Source: Goleter apudmare HA4340-LM2 (lineage in GTDB: Bacteria; Cyanobacteriota; Cyanobacteriia; Cyanobacteriales; Nostocaceae). Taken from it: 64,000 bases of DNA. The DNA lies in NCBI GenBank assembly GCA_019359495.1, contig JAHHHF010000090.1, positions 1 to 64,000 on the forward strand. Direction: 5' to 3'. The position numbers and the translations under genes are program-made. Under the pieces are notes generated by a model, which was not told where the DNA came from, made no database searches, and saw nothing but the letters and a program-made list of their open reading frames with translations. This document shows positions 9,115 to 18,073 of the stretch, piece after piece; position 1 is the stretch's first letter; the number at the start of each line of letters is the position of its first letter.

Positions 9115-9417
9115 TCAGTCATGACGACTCACTTCAAATCCCCGTAACCCTTCTGGTTGTTCATACTCAACCACAACATTTTTCACCACTGCCGCAGGTG
9201 GCCCGGTGTGACACCAGCGTACCATCTCTTCCACAACCTCCCTGGCCCCTTCAAACACTGCTTCCACACGGCTATCAGGAAGATTCCGTACCCAACCAGT
9301 TAATCCCAACTGGCTAGCTGTATCCACAGTTGCGTACCGATAGCCTACTCCTTGCACGCGACCAGAAATCAAGACATGAGCGCGAATTAGCTTTGACAGT
9401 GGTGTAGAATTCTGCAT
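9115..9417 (-). CDS. acyP: Acylphosphatase
   Basis: The protein contains the acylphosphatase signatures HVLISGRVQGVGYRY, with the catalytic arginine in GRVQGVGYR, and GWVRNLPDSRVEAVFEG, with the catalytic asparagine in VRNL. It hydrolyses carboxyl-phosphate bonds of small acyl phosphates in the cytoplasm. Starting at the ATG at 9417 gives 100 aa, matching the usual 90-100 aa; a longer frame reaching 9507 adds 30 residues unlike the family. Monocistronic. Confidence 0.92.
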   Translation of the reverse strand: MQNSTPLSKLIRAHVLISGRVQGVGYRYATVDTASQLGLTGWVRNLPDSRVEAVFEGAREVVEEMVRWCHTGPPAAVVKNVVVEYEQPEGLRGFEVSRHD

Positions 9418-9703
9418 GGACTCGACTGCTCTGTACGATTTCCAGTCTACCTGGTTTATGAATACACAGTAACCGAATCTCACCCAGTGAGTTGGAAACA
9501 CCTGCATTTAGGCATGGAGTAGTTCACAAATAAAATAATTCCTATATCTGAGATTCCAATTAATTAGTAGTGATAGATTATTTATCAGTACCTTGTCATA
9601 AACCCAATCCAGTATTCGCCCGCTTTGCAAACATGGGAAAATTATTAACCACATCCTCATTTCCCAATTTCCTCTGGTGTAAATTTGAAATTTGAACTCG
9701 CTT

Positions 9704-10081
9704 ATGTCTAACTTGCCACCACTTAACACAGACACTATCTGGGCAATTCTCCACGAAAAAATTGACGATGTGACAGTCAACCAGTTGGTATGGTACTACT
9801 TAGGCTATCGCTACGACTCTGCAACTGGAGAATGGAACATTAATGAAGTTGCACCAGTGTGGCGAGATGAGTACCCCCAACCGCCAGATTTTATTGAAAG
9901 TCGCCCCGCAACAGTCAAACTAACTCGTTCTATACCCCAGGAAAATAAACAAATACTCAAAGAGAAACTGGGTTTTAAAGGTTACAAAATTGGTGAGTTT
10001 GGGCCACGGCAAACTCGCAGGGCCACAGCAGCCAACTGGTTATGCAGTTATCTGCAACAAACTCATGGTAGCTTCGAGTAG
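9704..10081 (+). CDS. Hypothetical protein (cyanobacterial, unknown function)
   Basis: About 125 aa, soluble, rich in W and charged residues (LVWYYLGYRYDSATGEWN, VWRDEYPQPPDFIESRP). I do not recognise a functional domain. The start is placed at the ATG at 9704; a TTG four codons upstream is possible. It stands alone before a GH13 gene transcribed the same way 290 bp downstream; that gap (10082-10371) is AT-rich with no visible gene. Confidence 0.65.
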   Translation: MSNLPPLNTDTIWAILHEKIDDVTVNQLVWYYLGYRYDSATGEWNINEVAPVWRDEYPQPPDFIESRPATVKLTRSIPQENKQILKEKLGFKGYKIGEFGPRQTRRATAANWLCSYLQQTHGSFE

Positions 10082-10371
10082 AATTTATTAGCAGATATCT
10101 GAGTGGGAGTAGCATATTTAGCGCCTGATATCTGCTAATTTAGCATTAAATTTGATAATGGGATTAAATATAAATTTGTAATTAAAACAGCCTAAAAAAT
10201 CTATATTTGGGTAGTGGCAGATAACAAAAACTCAAAAAACAGTATTTAAACTTATAATTTTATTCCTGAAGATAGATTATTACTGAGAAAATTCTTTCTC
10301 CAGAAAGATTCACCAATTTCAAAAAGCATAAGAGAATACGTTTACAAATATTCTCCATTCTAAATAATTCT

Positions 10372-12030
10372 ATGACGAAGCCAATTGAATTCAAGTTATT
10401 TGCGCCCTACAACAAAGGAGCCGCATTAATTGGTTCTTTTTCTGATTGGCAAGATTTACCTATGCAAAAAGGTAATGATGGCTATTTTCGTACCACTGTT
10501 GAACTAGAAGATGGTCTTTATCAATATAAGTTTCGTGTGCAATCTAACTCATGGTTTTTTGAACCAGAACAATGGGTTGATGTCACAGACCCTTACGCAA
10601 CTGATATTGATGAATCTGGTGGTAAGGATAATGGCATTGTGCGGATTAAAGATGGGGAAAAGATAATTGATACTTATGTTTGGCGACATGATGATAAACC
10701 TCTACCTCCTGACCATGAATTAGTAATTTATGAATTACATGTAGGTGACTTTTCTGGAGGTGAAGATGATCCTTATGCACGCGGTAAATATAAACATGTG
10801 ATTGAAAAACTGGATTATTTATCTGACCTAGGAATTAATGCGCTTGAGTTGCTACCAATAAAAGAATATCCTGGTGATTATAGTTGGGGTTATAATCCCC
10901 GCTATTTTTTTGCAACTGAATCAAGTTATGGTTCTACAGATGAATTAAAACGCCTGGTTGATGAGTGCCATAACCGAGGTATTCGGGTGATCATGGATGG
11001 TATTTATAACCACTCAGAATCTTCTAGCCCTTTAACCCAAATTGACCATGATTATTGGTATCATCACTCGCCGCGTGACCCTGATAATAATTGGGGTCCT
11101 GAGTTTAATTATGAACACTATGACGAGAATCTAGATACCTATCCAGCACGAAAATTTATTGGAGATACAGTTCGTTTTTGGATTCAAGAATATCATGTAG
11201 ATGGGATTCGCTATGATGCAGCACGGCAAATTGCCAATTACGATTTCATGCACTGGATTGTGCAGGAAGCTAAAAAAGTTGCTGGAAGTAAACCTTTTTA
11301 TAATGTTGCTGAACACATCCCAGAGACACCGACCATCACAAATCTAGATGGCCCAATGGATGGTTGCTGGCATGACAGTTTCCGCCATACGATTACAGTC
11401 CATATTTGTGGTGAAACTTTTGATTTGGAAAACCTTAAAGATGTTATTGATGCTAAACGTCAAGGCTATTTAGGCGCAACCAATGTGGTGAATTATCTCA
11501 GCAATCACGACCATGAGCGGATTATGGTTGAACTGGCTAATCGTAATATTTTTGATGCCGAAGCTTTGAAGCGAGCCAAATTAGGAGTAGCTATTCTGAT
11601 GACATCTGTTGGTGTGCCTTTGATTTGGATGGGTGAAGAATTTGGTGAGTATAAACCCAAGCAGCCTGAATCCTCAAAAATTGATTGGACACTACTAAGC
11701 AACGAGTTCAATAGCAGTTTATTTACCTACTCTAAAGGCTTAATCAATTTGCGTAGAAACAATCATGCTCTCTACACCGAAAATATTGATTTTATTCATG
11801 AAAATCAAGAGGCAAAAGTACTAGCCTATAGTCGTTGGAATGATCAAGGATCTCGTGTAGTAGTGATAGCAAATTTCTCTGAAAACTTCTTGGCTGGTTA
11901 TCACGTTCCTAATTTTCCCTGTGGTGGTACATGGCATGAATGGACAAGCAATTATGATGTTGAAGCTGGTGACGATGGTATCATAACTGACATAGGTTCT
12001 TATGAGGCTAAAGTTTTTGTTTGGCAGTAG
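10372..12030 (+). CDS. GH13 alpha-amylase-family enzyme with N-terminal CBM48-like domain
   Basis: The first 90 residues resemble a CBM48/isoamylase-N domain (LFAPYNKGAALIGSFSDW). The TIM-barrel carries the four GH13 regions: VIMDGIYNHSE (I), GIRYDAARQI with the nucleophile Asp (II), NVAEHI with the acid/base Glu (III) and YLSNHDHERI (IV). The length of 552 aa and domain order fit branching-enzyme-like or maltooligosyltrehalose-hydrolase-like proteins; I cannot separate these by eye. It acts on alpha-1,4/1,6-glucan in the cytoplasm, as no signal peptide is present. Followed by a hairpin at 12050. Confidence 0.88.
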   Translation: MTKPIEFKLFAPYNKGAALIGSFSDWQDLPMQKGNDGYFRTTVELEDGLYQYKFRVQSNSWFFEPEQWVDVTDPYATDIDESGGKDNGIVRIKDGEKIIDTYVWRHDDKPLPPDHELVIYELHVGDFSGGEDDPYARGKYKHVIEKLDYLSDLGINALELLPIKEYPGDYSWGYNPRYFFATESSYGSTDELKRLVDECHNRGIRVIMDGIYNHSESSSPLTQIDHDYWYHHSPRDPDNNWGPEFNYEHYDENLDTYPARKFIGDTVRFWIQEYHVDGIRYDAARQIANYDFMHWIVQEAKKVAGSKPFYNVAEHIPETPTITNLDGPMDGCWHDSFRHTITVHICGETFDLENLKDVIDAKRQGYLGATNVVNYLSNHDHERIMVELANRNIFDAEALKRAKLGVAILMTSVGVPLIWMGEEFGEYKPKQPESSKIDWTLLSNEFNSSLFTYSKGLINLRRNNHALYTENIDFIHENQEAKVLAYSRWNDQGSRVVVIANFSENFLAGYHVPNFPCGGTWHEWTSNYDVEAGDDGIITDIGSYEAKVFVWQ

Positions 12031-12049
12031 TTAATTTCAAACTGTCATG

Positions 12050-12081
12050 TTCGTAGTCAAGACTAAAGTCTTGACTACGAA
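12050..12081 (+). terminator. Perfect 15-bp inverted repeat downstream of the GH13 gene
   Basis: TTCGTAGTCAAGACT and AGTCTTGACTACGAA are separated by two A residues. The stop codon of the GH13 gene is 20 bp upstream. There is no clear T-tract, so it may be a dispersed palindrome used as a transcript end; a related AGTC-rich motif occurs near 56985. Confidence 0.55.
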
Positions 12082-12193
12082 ATCAAAAAAATTAATCTTC
12101 TAAAAATCAGATGTTTTACTAGTGTGCTTTGGCTTTAAAATTTGGATATGAATTTTGACGCTTAACCCCAACGTAAATCCCCACATCTGATCC

Positions 12194-13237
12194 ATGCACA
12201 ACCAATTATTCAACACTAACATTGAGAATTCTCACGTTTTATTAACTCCGAATGAGGTAAAAGCAAAATTGCCTTTAACTGCATCGGCTGAACACACAGT
12301 TTTGAAGTTTAGAGAGGAATTAGAACAAATTCTAGATTTTCAAGACCGGAGAAAATTTATTGTGGTGGGGCCTTGCTCAATTCATGACCCAAAAGCAGCA
12401 TTAGAATATTCTGAAAAGTTGAAGATTTTGGCTGAGAAAGTCAAAGATAAACTGCTGTTGATTATGCGGGTGTATTTTGAAAAGCCAAGAACAACTGTAG
12501 GTTGGAAAGGGTTAATTAATGATCCTGAGATGGATGATTCTTTTCATGTAGAGAATGGTTTATTAATTGCTCGGAGTCTGCTTTTACAAATTGCCGAATT
12601 GGGATTACCTGCTGGTACAGAAGCACTTGATCCAATCATACCACAATACATTAGTGAACTAATTGCTTGGTCTGCAATTGGCGCACGCACAACTGAATCA
12701 CAAACACACCGAGAAATGTCCAGTGGACTTTCGATGCCTGTAGGTTTTAAAAATGGTACTGATGGTAATATTCAAGTGGCTTTAAATGCCCTGGAATCAG
12801 CTAGAAACCCACACAACTTCCTCGGAATTAACCCAGACGGACAGGTTAGCGTGTTTCAAACTAAAGGTAACGCTTACGGTCATGTGATTTTACGAGGTGG
12901 TAATCAACCTAACTATGATGCAGCCAGTGTTAAACAGGTAGAAGAAAAATTAAAGTCAGCAAAGTTATCACCGAGAATAGTTATCGACTGTAGCCACGGC
13001 AATACAAATAAAGATTACAAGTTGCAGTCTGCTGTCTTGGAAAATGTGATTCAGCAAATACTGGATGGTAATACCTCAATAGTCGGGATGATGCTCGAAT
13101 CTAATTTGTATGAAGGTGGTCAGCCGATTAATTGTAAACGAGAGGATTTACAATATGGTGTTTCTGTGACAGACAAATGTATTGGCTGGGAGGAAACCGA
13201 GAAGATTATTTTAGCAGCCTACGAAAAACTTAATTAA
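12194..13237 (+). CDS. 3-deoxy-7-phosphoheptulonate synthase (DAHP synthase, class I)
   Basis: Catalyses the first step of the shikimate pathway, joining phosphoenolpyruvate and erythrose 4-phosphate. Conserved class I-alpha signatures are present: VGPCSIHDPKAALEYSEKL, MRVYFEKPRTTVGWKG, LPAGTEALDP, and WSAIGARTTESQTHREMSSG, with the C-terminal metal-site region IVIDCSHGNTNK. The length of 347 aa matches the E. coli AroF/AroG/AroH type, which is feedback-inhibited by aromatic amino acids; which one inhibits this enzyme cannot be read off. Monocistronic. Confidence 0.95.
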   Translation: MHNQLFNTNIENSHVLLTPNEVKAKLPLTASAEHTVLKFREELEQILDFQDRRKFIVVGPCSIHDPKAALEYSEKLKILAEKVKDKLLLIMRVYFEKPRTTVGWKGLINDPEMDDSFHVENGLLIARSLLLQIAELGLPAGTEALDPIIPQYISELIAWSAIGARTTESQTHREMSSGLSMPVGFKNGTDGNIQVALNALESARNPHNFLGINPDGQVSVFQTKGNAYGHVILRGGNQPNYDAASVKQVEEKLKSAKLSPRIVIDCSHGNTNKDYKLQSAVLENVIQQILDGNTSIVGMMLESNLYEGGQPINCKREDLQYGVSVTDKCIGWEETEKIILAAYEKLN

Positions 13238-13372
13238 AGTCCAAAAACCTGATTTTGTTGAGGTCAAAGAGCCAGCCTACTTAACTGGAGGCTTTGGGTT
13301 CCCCTCGCAGACACCGGCAAGGTGTGCGGCTGGCTCAAGTGGAAAAACTGGCCACCAAAAAAATCTACCCGC

Positions 13373-13714
13373 TCAAGAAATCTCCACTTCCTGTAATGCC
13401 AACTCGTAACCCTGGCGGATCTCACAATGGGGTTGGTGGCACTCTGGACATTTTAAGAGAGGATCAATTGGTTGGAATTCCACATTGCAAGTGGCGCAGT
13501 AACAAACCATTGGCAGATACTCTAATAGAAGATGAGCATCTTGAGCAATTGTGCCACTTTTGACCCGATCAAATGCCTGCTCCACAGATTCTGGTTTCAT
13601 ACCAGATGCTGCACCAACCTGAATTTTGATCTCATGGATGTGGTGTGCGCCCTGTTGTCCAGCTAGATTGACAGCAGTAGCGACAATATTTTGAATTAGT
13701 CCCATTTCATCCAT
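13373..13714 (-). CDS. hypA: HypA-like nickel metallochaperone with His2 replaced by Asp
   Basis: The protein ending at 13373 has the zinc motifs CATC and CPEC of HypA/HybF and the family core HEIKIQVGAASGMKPESVEQAF. The expected N-terminus is MHE; here the ATG at 13714 gives MDEMGLIQN, with GAT where the nickel-binding His2 codon should be. Only four further residues could be added by the GTG at 13726. HypA normally hands nickel to [NiFe]-hydrogenase large subunit with HypB; without His2 this is doubtful. It overlaps the end of an M52 protease remnant, suggesting a decayed hydrogenase accessory pair. Confidence 0.85.
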   Translation of the reverse strand: MDEMGLIQNIVATAVNLAGQQGAHHIHEIKIQVGAASGMKPESVEQAFDRVKSGTIAQDAHLLLEYLPMVCYCATCNVEFQPIDPLLKCPECHQPHCEIRQGYELALQEVEIS

Positions 13715-13908
13715 AAATTTGTACACTTGTCAAGAATTTGGATGATTTTTACCAGTGCGATCGCCATTCCCGTTTCGGCAACAGGTGAGAGTGTTTCTCC
13801 CACTTCAAAGTTGACTCCGGACACTGTCACCAACCAAGCACTAGGAAAATAACCGTACATAGCCTGTGTGAGAGCCAAAAGCGATCGCCCATATGTCCAC
13901 TGATCAAA
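13696..13908 (-). pseudogene. C-terminal remnant of a hydrogenase maturation protease (M52-like)
   Basis: An open frame running from a stop at 13909 reads YGYFPSAWLVTVSGVNFEVG followed by ETLSPVAETGMAIAL, resembling the C-terminal third of cyanobacterial hydrogenase maturation endopeptidases. The N-terminal nickel-sensing acids and the first two thirds of the domain are missing. No proper ATG start exists; only a TTG at 13878. It overlaps the hypA-like gene start. Confidence 0.5.
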
Positions 13909-13950
13909 CTAGAAACAGAGGGGAAGAGGGATTGCACTTGCACTTCTTAC

Positions 13951-15180
13951 TTACACAGTTACCAATCTGTCAGAGACTTGAGTTTTAGTCTCAGTATCCT
14001 GATAAACTTCTGCTTTCAGGGGCTTATAGATCAACTCGTACCAAGTGTGACCAACCGTGGCATCAAAGCCTTCTGGTTGCCCGCGCATGAACATGTGCAG
14101 GCACTTAGCCGACTTACCAGGTAGCAACTGCCAAGCAAAACAACTTTGTTTGCCTTCGTGGGGGTGAGATACAGATTCTATATGCAAATTAGTTGCCAAA
14201 CCGTAAGCAGCATAAGGGGGTGCAGTTGAGCCAACAGCAAACCAATCAGGTATTGGGAATATCTGCTCAATGTCTTGTGTCTGCTCCATATTTATATGAG
14301 CAAAGTAATGCAGTCCAAAATTGAGATTGACTATTTCTGGCCCATCGACAATTCTGTCTTCTTCGGCTTTGGGTTTCCCTTTGACATAGAGTTCCTCAAC
14401 TAGGTAATCGGCACCAGCGTAGAGACTGATTACCCGATAGAGTTCACAAATCAGGTGACGGTTGTGACCTGTTACCGGATCAGGCCCCATATAGTCAAAA
14501 GGTTCTGAGGCGATCGTGATGGTAGCACGCACAGGCCCACTGTTTTGCGATACCAGTCGATAAGCATGATTAAACAAAGATACTTGATAATCAGGTGCTT
14601 TTGGATAGGTAGGCCCAGGTAACTGAATTTCACTCACCTGCATACAGCGCTTTTCTGGGTCTTGACCCAGCCATTCACCCATAGCAGCCAGGAACGGATC
14701 AAGAATTTCCTGGTGGTCAAGCTGGACGCTAGTAGCAGCACCAGAAAACCAGTTTCTTTGGTTATCTTCGGGTGCAGGTATCAAATTAAACCACACAATC
14801 AGGCGATTATTAACTAATCTCACACCCCTCTCCCGACCGTCTGATCCGCGCACTACTTCCAAGTAGGGTTCGCCAATTCCAGATGGCATGGGTTGACCTC
14901 TGTCTAGGCGAACAAAAGCCGACGCCAACATCTCATCTTCAGAAACTGGTGGCACTGGTTTTGCTAGCTGAAAAACTAGAGTGTCACGGCTAGGATCATC
15001 AGGGTCAATCCTATCAACTTGAGCATTTAGTGATCTATGTGTCAAGTCCCGCAGGTCGCTTAATACAAGTTCTGTTGGGGAGATGTGGAATTGTTGAGCG
15101 ATTTGCCAGGGTACGCTCACGTAACCACTGCGCCAGTAATTCGACGGATTAAAAACAGTTAATAAATTAAGGGATGGCAT
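13951..15180 (-). CDS. Conserved hypothetical protein
   Basis: 409 aa, soluble, no signal peptide or membrane segment. I do not recognise the family. The sequence looks like a well-constrained enzyme or beta-rich structural protein with conserved-looking blocks such as YWRSGYVSVPWQ near the start, FDYMGPDPVTGHNRHLICEL in the middle and WQLLPGKSAKCLHMFMRG near the end. It is single, convergent to nothing close, and followed downstream by the hydrogenase remnants. Confidence 0.75.
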   Translation of the reverse strand: MPSLNLLTVFNPSNYWRSGYVSVPWQIAQQFHISPTELVLSDLRDLTHRSLNAQVDRIDPDDPSRDTLVFQLAKPVPPVSEDEMLASAFVRLDRGQPMPSGIGEPYLEVVRGSDGRERGVRLVNNRLIVWFNLIPAPEDNQRNWFSGAATSVQLDHQEILDPFLAAMGEWLGQDPEKRCMQVSEIQLPGPTYPKAPDYQVSLFNHAYRLVSQNSGPVRATITIASEPFDYMGPDPVTGHNRHLICELYRVISLYAGADYLVEELYVKGKPKAEEDRIVDGPEIVNLNFGLHYFAHINMEQTQDIEQIFPIPDWFAVGSTAPPYAAYGLATNLHIESVSHPHEGKQSCFAWQLLPGKSAKCLHMFMRGQPEGFDATVGHTWYELIYKPLKAEVYQDTETKTQVSDRLVTV

Positions 15181-15224
15181 AATACTGCCCTCCTAAAATA
15201 TTGATGCTGCAACAGCAAATTTAA

Positions 15225-15256
15225 GCAGTGCATAGACGCGGAGCGGCTTGTCGTGA
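15225..15256. repeat. Dispersed repeat, inverted relative to 15802-15835
   Basis: The block containing CTTGTCGTGAGACATCGC here is the reverse complement, apart from small changes, of GATGTCTCACGACAAG inside the end of the pentapeptide gene. The remainder of 15181-15479 shows no gene I can support. Confidence 0.6.
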
Positions 15257-15479
15257 GACATCGCATTTAGTTGCTCCATATTTGAAGCTAGGAGAAAAAT
15301 TTGAGGAACTCGTGAGGAAGTAGAGATTTGTGGAAAATTTTCATGTCTGCTACTGGAAAAATTTATGTTGCTGCTGCATCTATTTTGGCTACTTGTGGTT
15401 CTATGATTAACTTGTGCGGTAGGTAACTCGTGCAAAAATACCACTACAGTTATAGAAAAATAAGCTGTGAGGCTGTTTT

Positions 15480-15908
15480 ATGTCTGGAGTAAATTTTCAA
15501 CAGCCCATTAACACCCCTACTGATCTTGTGGAGAAATATGCCACAGGCAAACGAGATTTTAGTAGGGCAGAATGAGGTGAGGCTAATTTAGCAGGTGTTG
15601 ACCTTAAAGGCTGTGATTTGAGCTATGCTGACTTGAGTGCAGCTAACTTAAGCGGTGCTAATCTCAGGGGATGTGACCTCAGTTTTGCTGACCTCAGTCA
15701 AGCTAACTTGCAAGATGCTGATCTGAGGGGAGCTTTATTAATTAGTGCCAATCTCCGCCAAGCTAATCTCACAGAAGCTAACCTCGCAAAAGCCGACTAC
15801 GATGTCTCACGACAAGACGCTTTGCGTCTACGCACTACCCATTTTCCCCCAAATTTTGACCCAATTCAGGCGGGTTTGCAGTTGAGACACGAAACCCCAC
15901 CAGAGTAG
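15480..15908 (+). pseudogene. Pentapeptide-repeat protein interrupted by an in-frame TGA
   Basis: From the ATG at 15480 the frame reads MSGVNFQQPINTPTDLVEKY, continues to RDFSRAE, meets TGA at 15573-15575, then resumes in the same frame with GEANLAGVDLKGCDLSYADL and about twelve A(D/N)LXX pentapeptides. Such repeats build a right-handed square beta-helix. The stop splits the gene between an N-terminal cap and the helix. An ATG at 15618 could still give a 96-aa product. The last 40 residues are partly encoded by a dispersed repeat (15802-15835), so the C-terminus may also be altered. Confidence 0.75.
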
Positions 15909-15944
15909 TGGTTGCATGAAAAAATTCAGAGTCATACATAGCTC

Positions 15945-16664
15945 ATGTCTAAAAAGCCGTTGCCAAACCCTTACACCAGCAATATTAATCACTCCGACAA
16001 ATGGCAGCAGAGAATAGCACAAGTAGCATATCGCTTCAATCAACAGTACCAAAATCAAACCTTTGAACTACCAGCCGAAGTGCAGGCCATGCCCATATAT
16101 CGGGAATGGATGACTGGCATCTTACCAGGTAAAATAGTCTCTCCGTTCTGGGAAATTGCACAACCCCAGAAGAATCAGCACTGTTTAGACATCGGCTGTG
16201 GTGTCAGCTTTTTAATCTATCCTTGGCGAGATTGGCAAGCATTTTTTTATGGACAAGAAATCAGTAACATCGCCCGCGATACCCTCAACTCTCGTGGTTC
16301 GCAGTTAAACTCCAAGCTGTTTAAAGGTGTGGAGTTAGGCCCGGCTCATCATTTAAACTACTCTCCAGGTCAATTTGATTTAGCGATCGCTACAGGTTTT
16401 AGTTGCTATTTCCCCCTAGAATATTGGCAGGAAGTGCTCTTAGATGTCAAACGGGTGTTGAAACCAGGAGGACAGTTTGTCTTTGATATCCTGAACCCTG
16501 AACAGCCATTAGCTGAAGATTGGGCTGTTCTGGAAACTTATTTGGGTGCTGAGGTGTTTTTAGAACCTGTAGCTGAGTGGGAAAAAACGGTGAAAGCTGC
16601 GGGTGCTAAAGTAGTTACCCAACAATCAGGGGAATTATTTGATTTGTACAAGGTGAGATTTTAA
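15945..16664 (+). CDS. Class I SAM-dependent methyltransferase
   Basis: 239 aa. The SAM site is visible as HCLDIGCGVSFLIYP near residue 80, with the downstream FDLAIATGFSCYF (motif II/III) and LKPGGQFVFDIL typical of class I methyltransferases. An N-terminal part of about 60 residues (QVAYRFNQQYQNQTFELPAE) is less common. Substrate unknown. It lies 36 bp downstream of the broken pentapeptide gene on the same strand and may be co-transcribed with it. Confidence 0.8.
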   Translation: MSKKPLPNPYTSNINHSDKWQQRIAQVAYRFNQQYQNQTFELPAEVQAMPIYREWMTGILPGKIVSPFWEIAQPQKNQHCLDIGCGVSFLIYPWRDWQAFFYGQEISNIARDTLNSRGSQLNSKLFKGVELGPAHHLNYSPGQFDLAIATGFSCYFPLEYWQEVLLDVKRVLKPGGQFVFDILNPEQPLAEDWAVLETYLGAEVFLEPVAEWEKTVKAAGAKVVTQQSGELFDLYKVRF

Positions 16665-16699
16665 GCCGAAATTTTAGAGGTTGTTTGAAAAGTCGAAAT

Positions 16700-16910
16700 T
16701 AATACCAGCCCCGACGATTAGAAATCGTGCGCCACTTGCTACAAGTCGGGAAACCCGCCCACGGCGCTGTCTCCCCAAAGCAGTGGCTTGGCTATACAGA
16801 CAAAACCTGCCTTTGCAGGTTTCAAATCCTTGATTTTGTGTTAGACCGGGTCGGTGGACTTTGCCTGTGTAGTAGCGAATTATATTCGCCCAAAACTTTT
16901 CAAACATGCT
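16700..16910. repeat. Nested dispersed repeats
   Basis: An outer element runs from GACGATTAGAAATCGT (16715-16730) to GTAGTAGCGAATTATATTCG and contains the hairpin ACCTGCCTTTGCAGGT (16806-16821). It appears to be split by an inner block from GCGCCACTTGC to CCCCAAAGCAGTGG (about 16731-16788) whose AAACCCGCCCAC core recurs near 50600 and 53810. The surrounding gap 16665-16939 has no gene. Confidence 0.6.
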
Positions 16911-16939
16911 CTTACGCTCATAGTCCTCTCCTCTACAGT

Positions 16940-17224
16940 TCATGAACAGATACTTAAATTTTCAGACAAGTATTTTGCTACTACACCATCAGGTATTCTC
17001 AGCCTGGCATAATCACCCGTCAATTGAATTTGTTCCGGTGGTTGACGCAGCAATATACAGTAACCTCGAACAGCAGCTTGATACTCTCGCCATTGCCTAC
17101 GGATGATGGCACTAGCATCATCATTGCCTAAGTCTGCAAATTTTAGTCCAGCCCTACTGAGCCAAACTTCCACATCAGTTGTTTCACCAATTGTCTCAGA
17201 TATTGAATTATTAGCGTTCATCAT
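16940..17224 (-). CDS. Small hypothetical protein
   Basis: 94 aa, soluble, unrecognised. Amino-acid use is natural (VWLSRAGLKFADLGNDDAS, RRQWREYQAAVRGYCILLRQ). Two adjacent ATG codons start the frame. It is the only gene between a repeat-rich stretch and a 350-bp AT-rich gap upstream (17225-17577), where I see no other gene. Confidence 0.55.
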   Translation of the reverse strand: MMNANNSISETIGETTDVEVWLSRAGLKFADLGNDDASAIIRRQWREYQAAVRGYCILLRQPPEQIQLTGDYARLRIPDGVVAKYLSENLSICS

Positions 17225-17577
17225 ATTTATTCCCTTTATATTAAAATCGAAACTTGCCTATTACACTAGTGCTACATATAGTCTACTATTTGCAATTTTA
17301 GTAGGTTTTTGCAGTATACCTCACAGGTATTTAACTTTCTTTTACCTCTATATACCAGTAGATTAACTGTAGATTAGGATTTAAGTTTTCTACATCATTA
17401 GTCTTGATGATTTAACTCCAACATATCCTAATTTATAGGTAGTAGCAATCTGTTTTTTTTTGTAAAATCAATAAAAAATATGTATTTTCAAAAGACACCT
17501 TAAGTGAAGACTTCCTAAAATAAATTAGGATTTGATGCAAACTGGCTATACAATCAAATTCCATTTATGGGTTAGTA

Positions 17578-18033
17578 ATGGATGCTCAATTAAGCAGTAC
17601 TGAAATTAATTTGGCACGGGAAATTTTGCCAGATTACGCTCCTGCACAACACGCACTCGATGTCTTAGAAAGGCACAACGGCAATTGTGACACCTCTTTC
17701 GATGAGTTATGGGTAGAGAATCATGGATTGGTGGTGATGCCAAAAGGTAAATCTCTTTGGCAGGTAACGCTGCAAGTATTGCGTCAAGAAGTTTGTGGCG
17801 ATGATGGCTTTCGTGGTCAGATCCAAGAATATACTAAAAATCCAGGGAGTACGCCTTTGTTGACAGGCTTAATTGTTTCCTTCGTGGGTTTAGCAGTAGC
17901 GCACGGTGTACCGATTGATCCAGCTATTGCTACTGTTGTAGTTTTATATATCCTGAAAATTGGATTAAATATCTTTTGTGAATACACTCAACCAGTTACG
18001 GATAACTCTCAAACCCTCCCTACAAGTGAGTAA
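17578..18033 (+). CDS. Small membrane protein of unknown function
   Basis: 151 aa. The first 95 residues are soluble (REILPDYAPAQHALDVLERH, DELWVENHG, SLWQVTLQVLRQE), followed by two hydrophobic segments, LLTGLIVSFVGLAVAHGV and AIATVVVLYILKIGLNIF, forming a hairpin anchor. No known family is recognised. Placement before a convergent pseudouridine synthase gives no functional hint. Confidence 0.65.
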   Translation: MDAQLSSTEINLAREILPDYAPAQHALDVLERHNGNCDTSFDELWVENHGLVVMPKGKSLWQVTLQVLRQEVCGDDGFRGQIQEYTKNPGSTPLLTGLIVSFVGLAVAHGVPIDPAIATVVVLYILKIGLNIFCEYTQPVTDNSQTLPTSE

Positions 18034-18073
18034 CCTCAAAAATGGATGTCCTTTGGGGTTAACTTCGTGAAAG

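Noticed and set aside
13294-13563. 89-aa plus-strand frame after DAHP synthase.
   Set aside because: Mostly antisense to the hypA-like gene and dispersed repeat; no protein-like pattern.
15193-15444. 83-aa minus-strand frame upstream of the 409-aa hypothetical gene.
   Set aside because: Passes through a dispersed repeat and has Ser/Asn-rich random-looking sequence.
16800-16870. tRNA-like GGTTTCAAATCC stretch.
   Set aside because: It belongs to a hairpin repeat; no acceptor or anticodon arms can be drawn.
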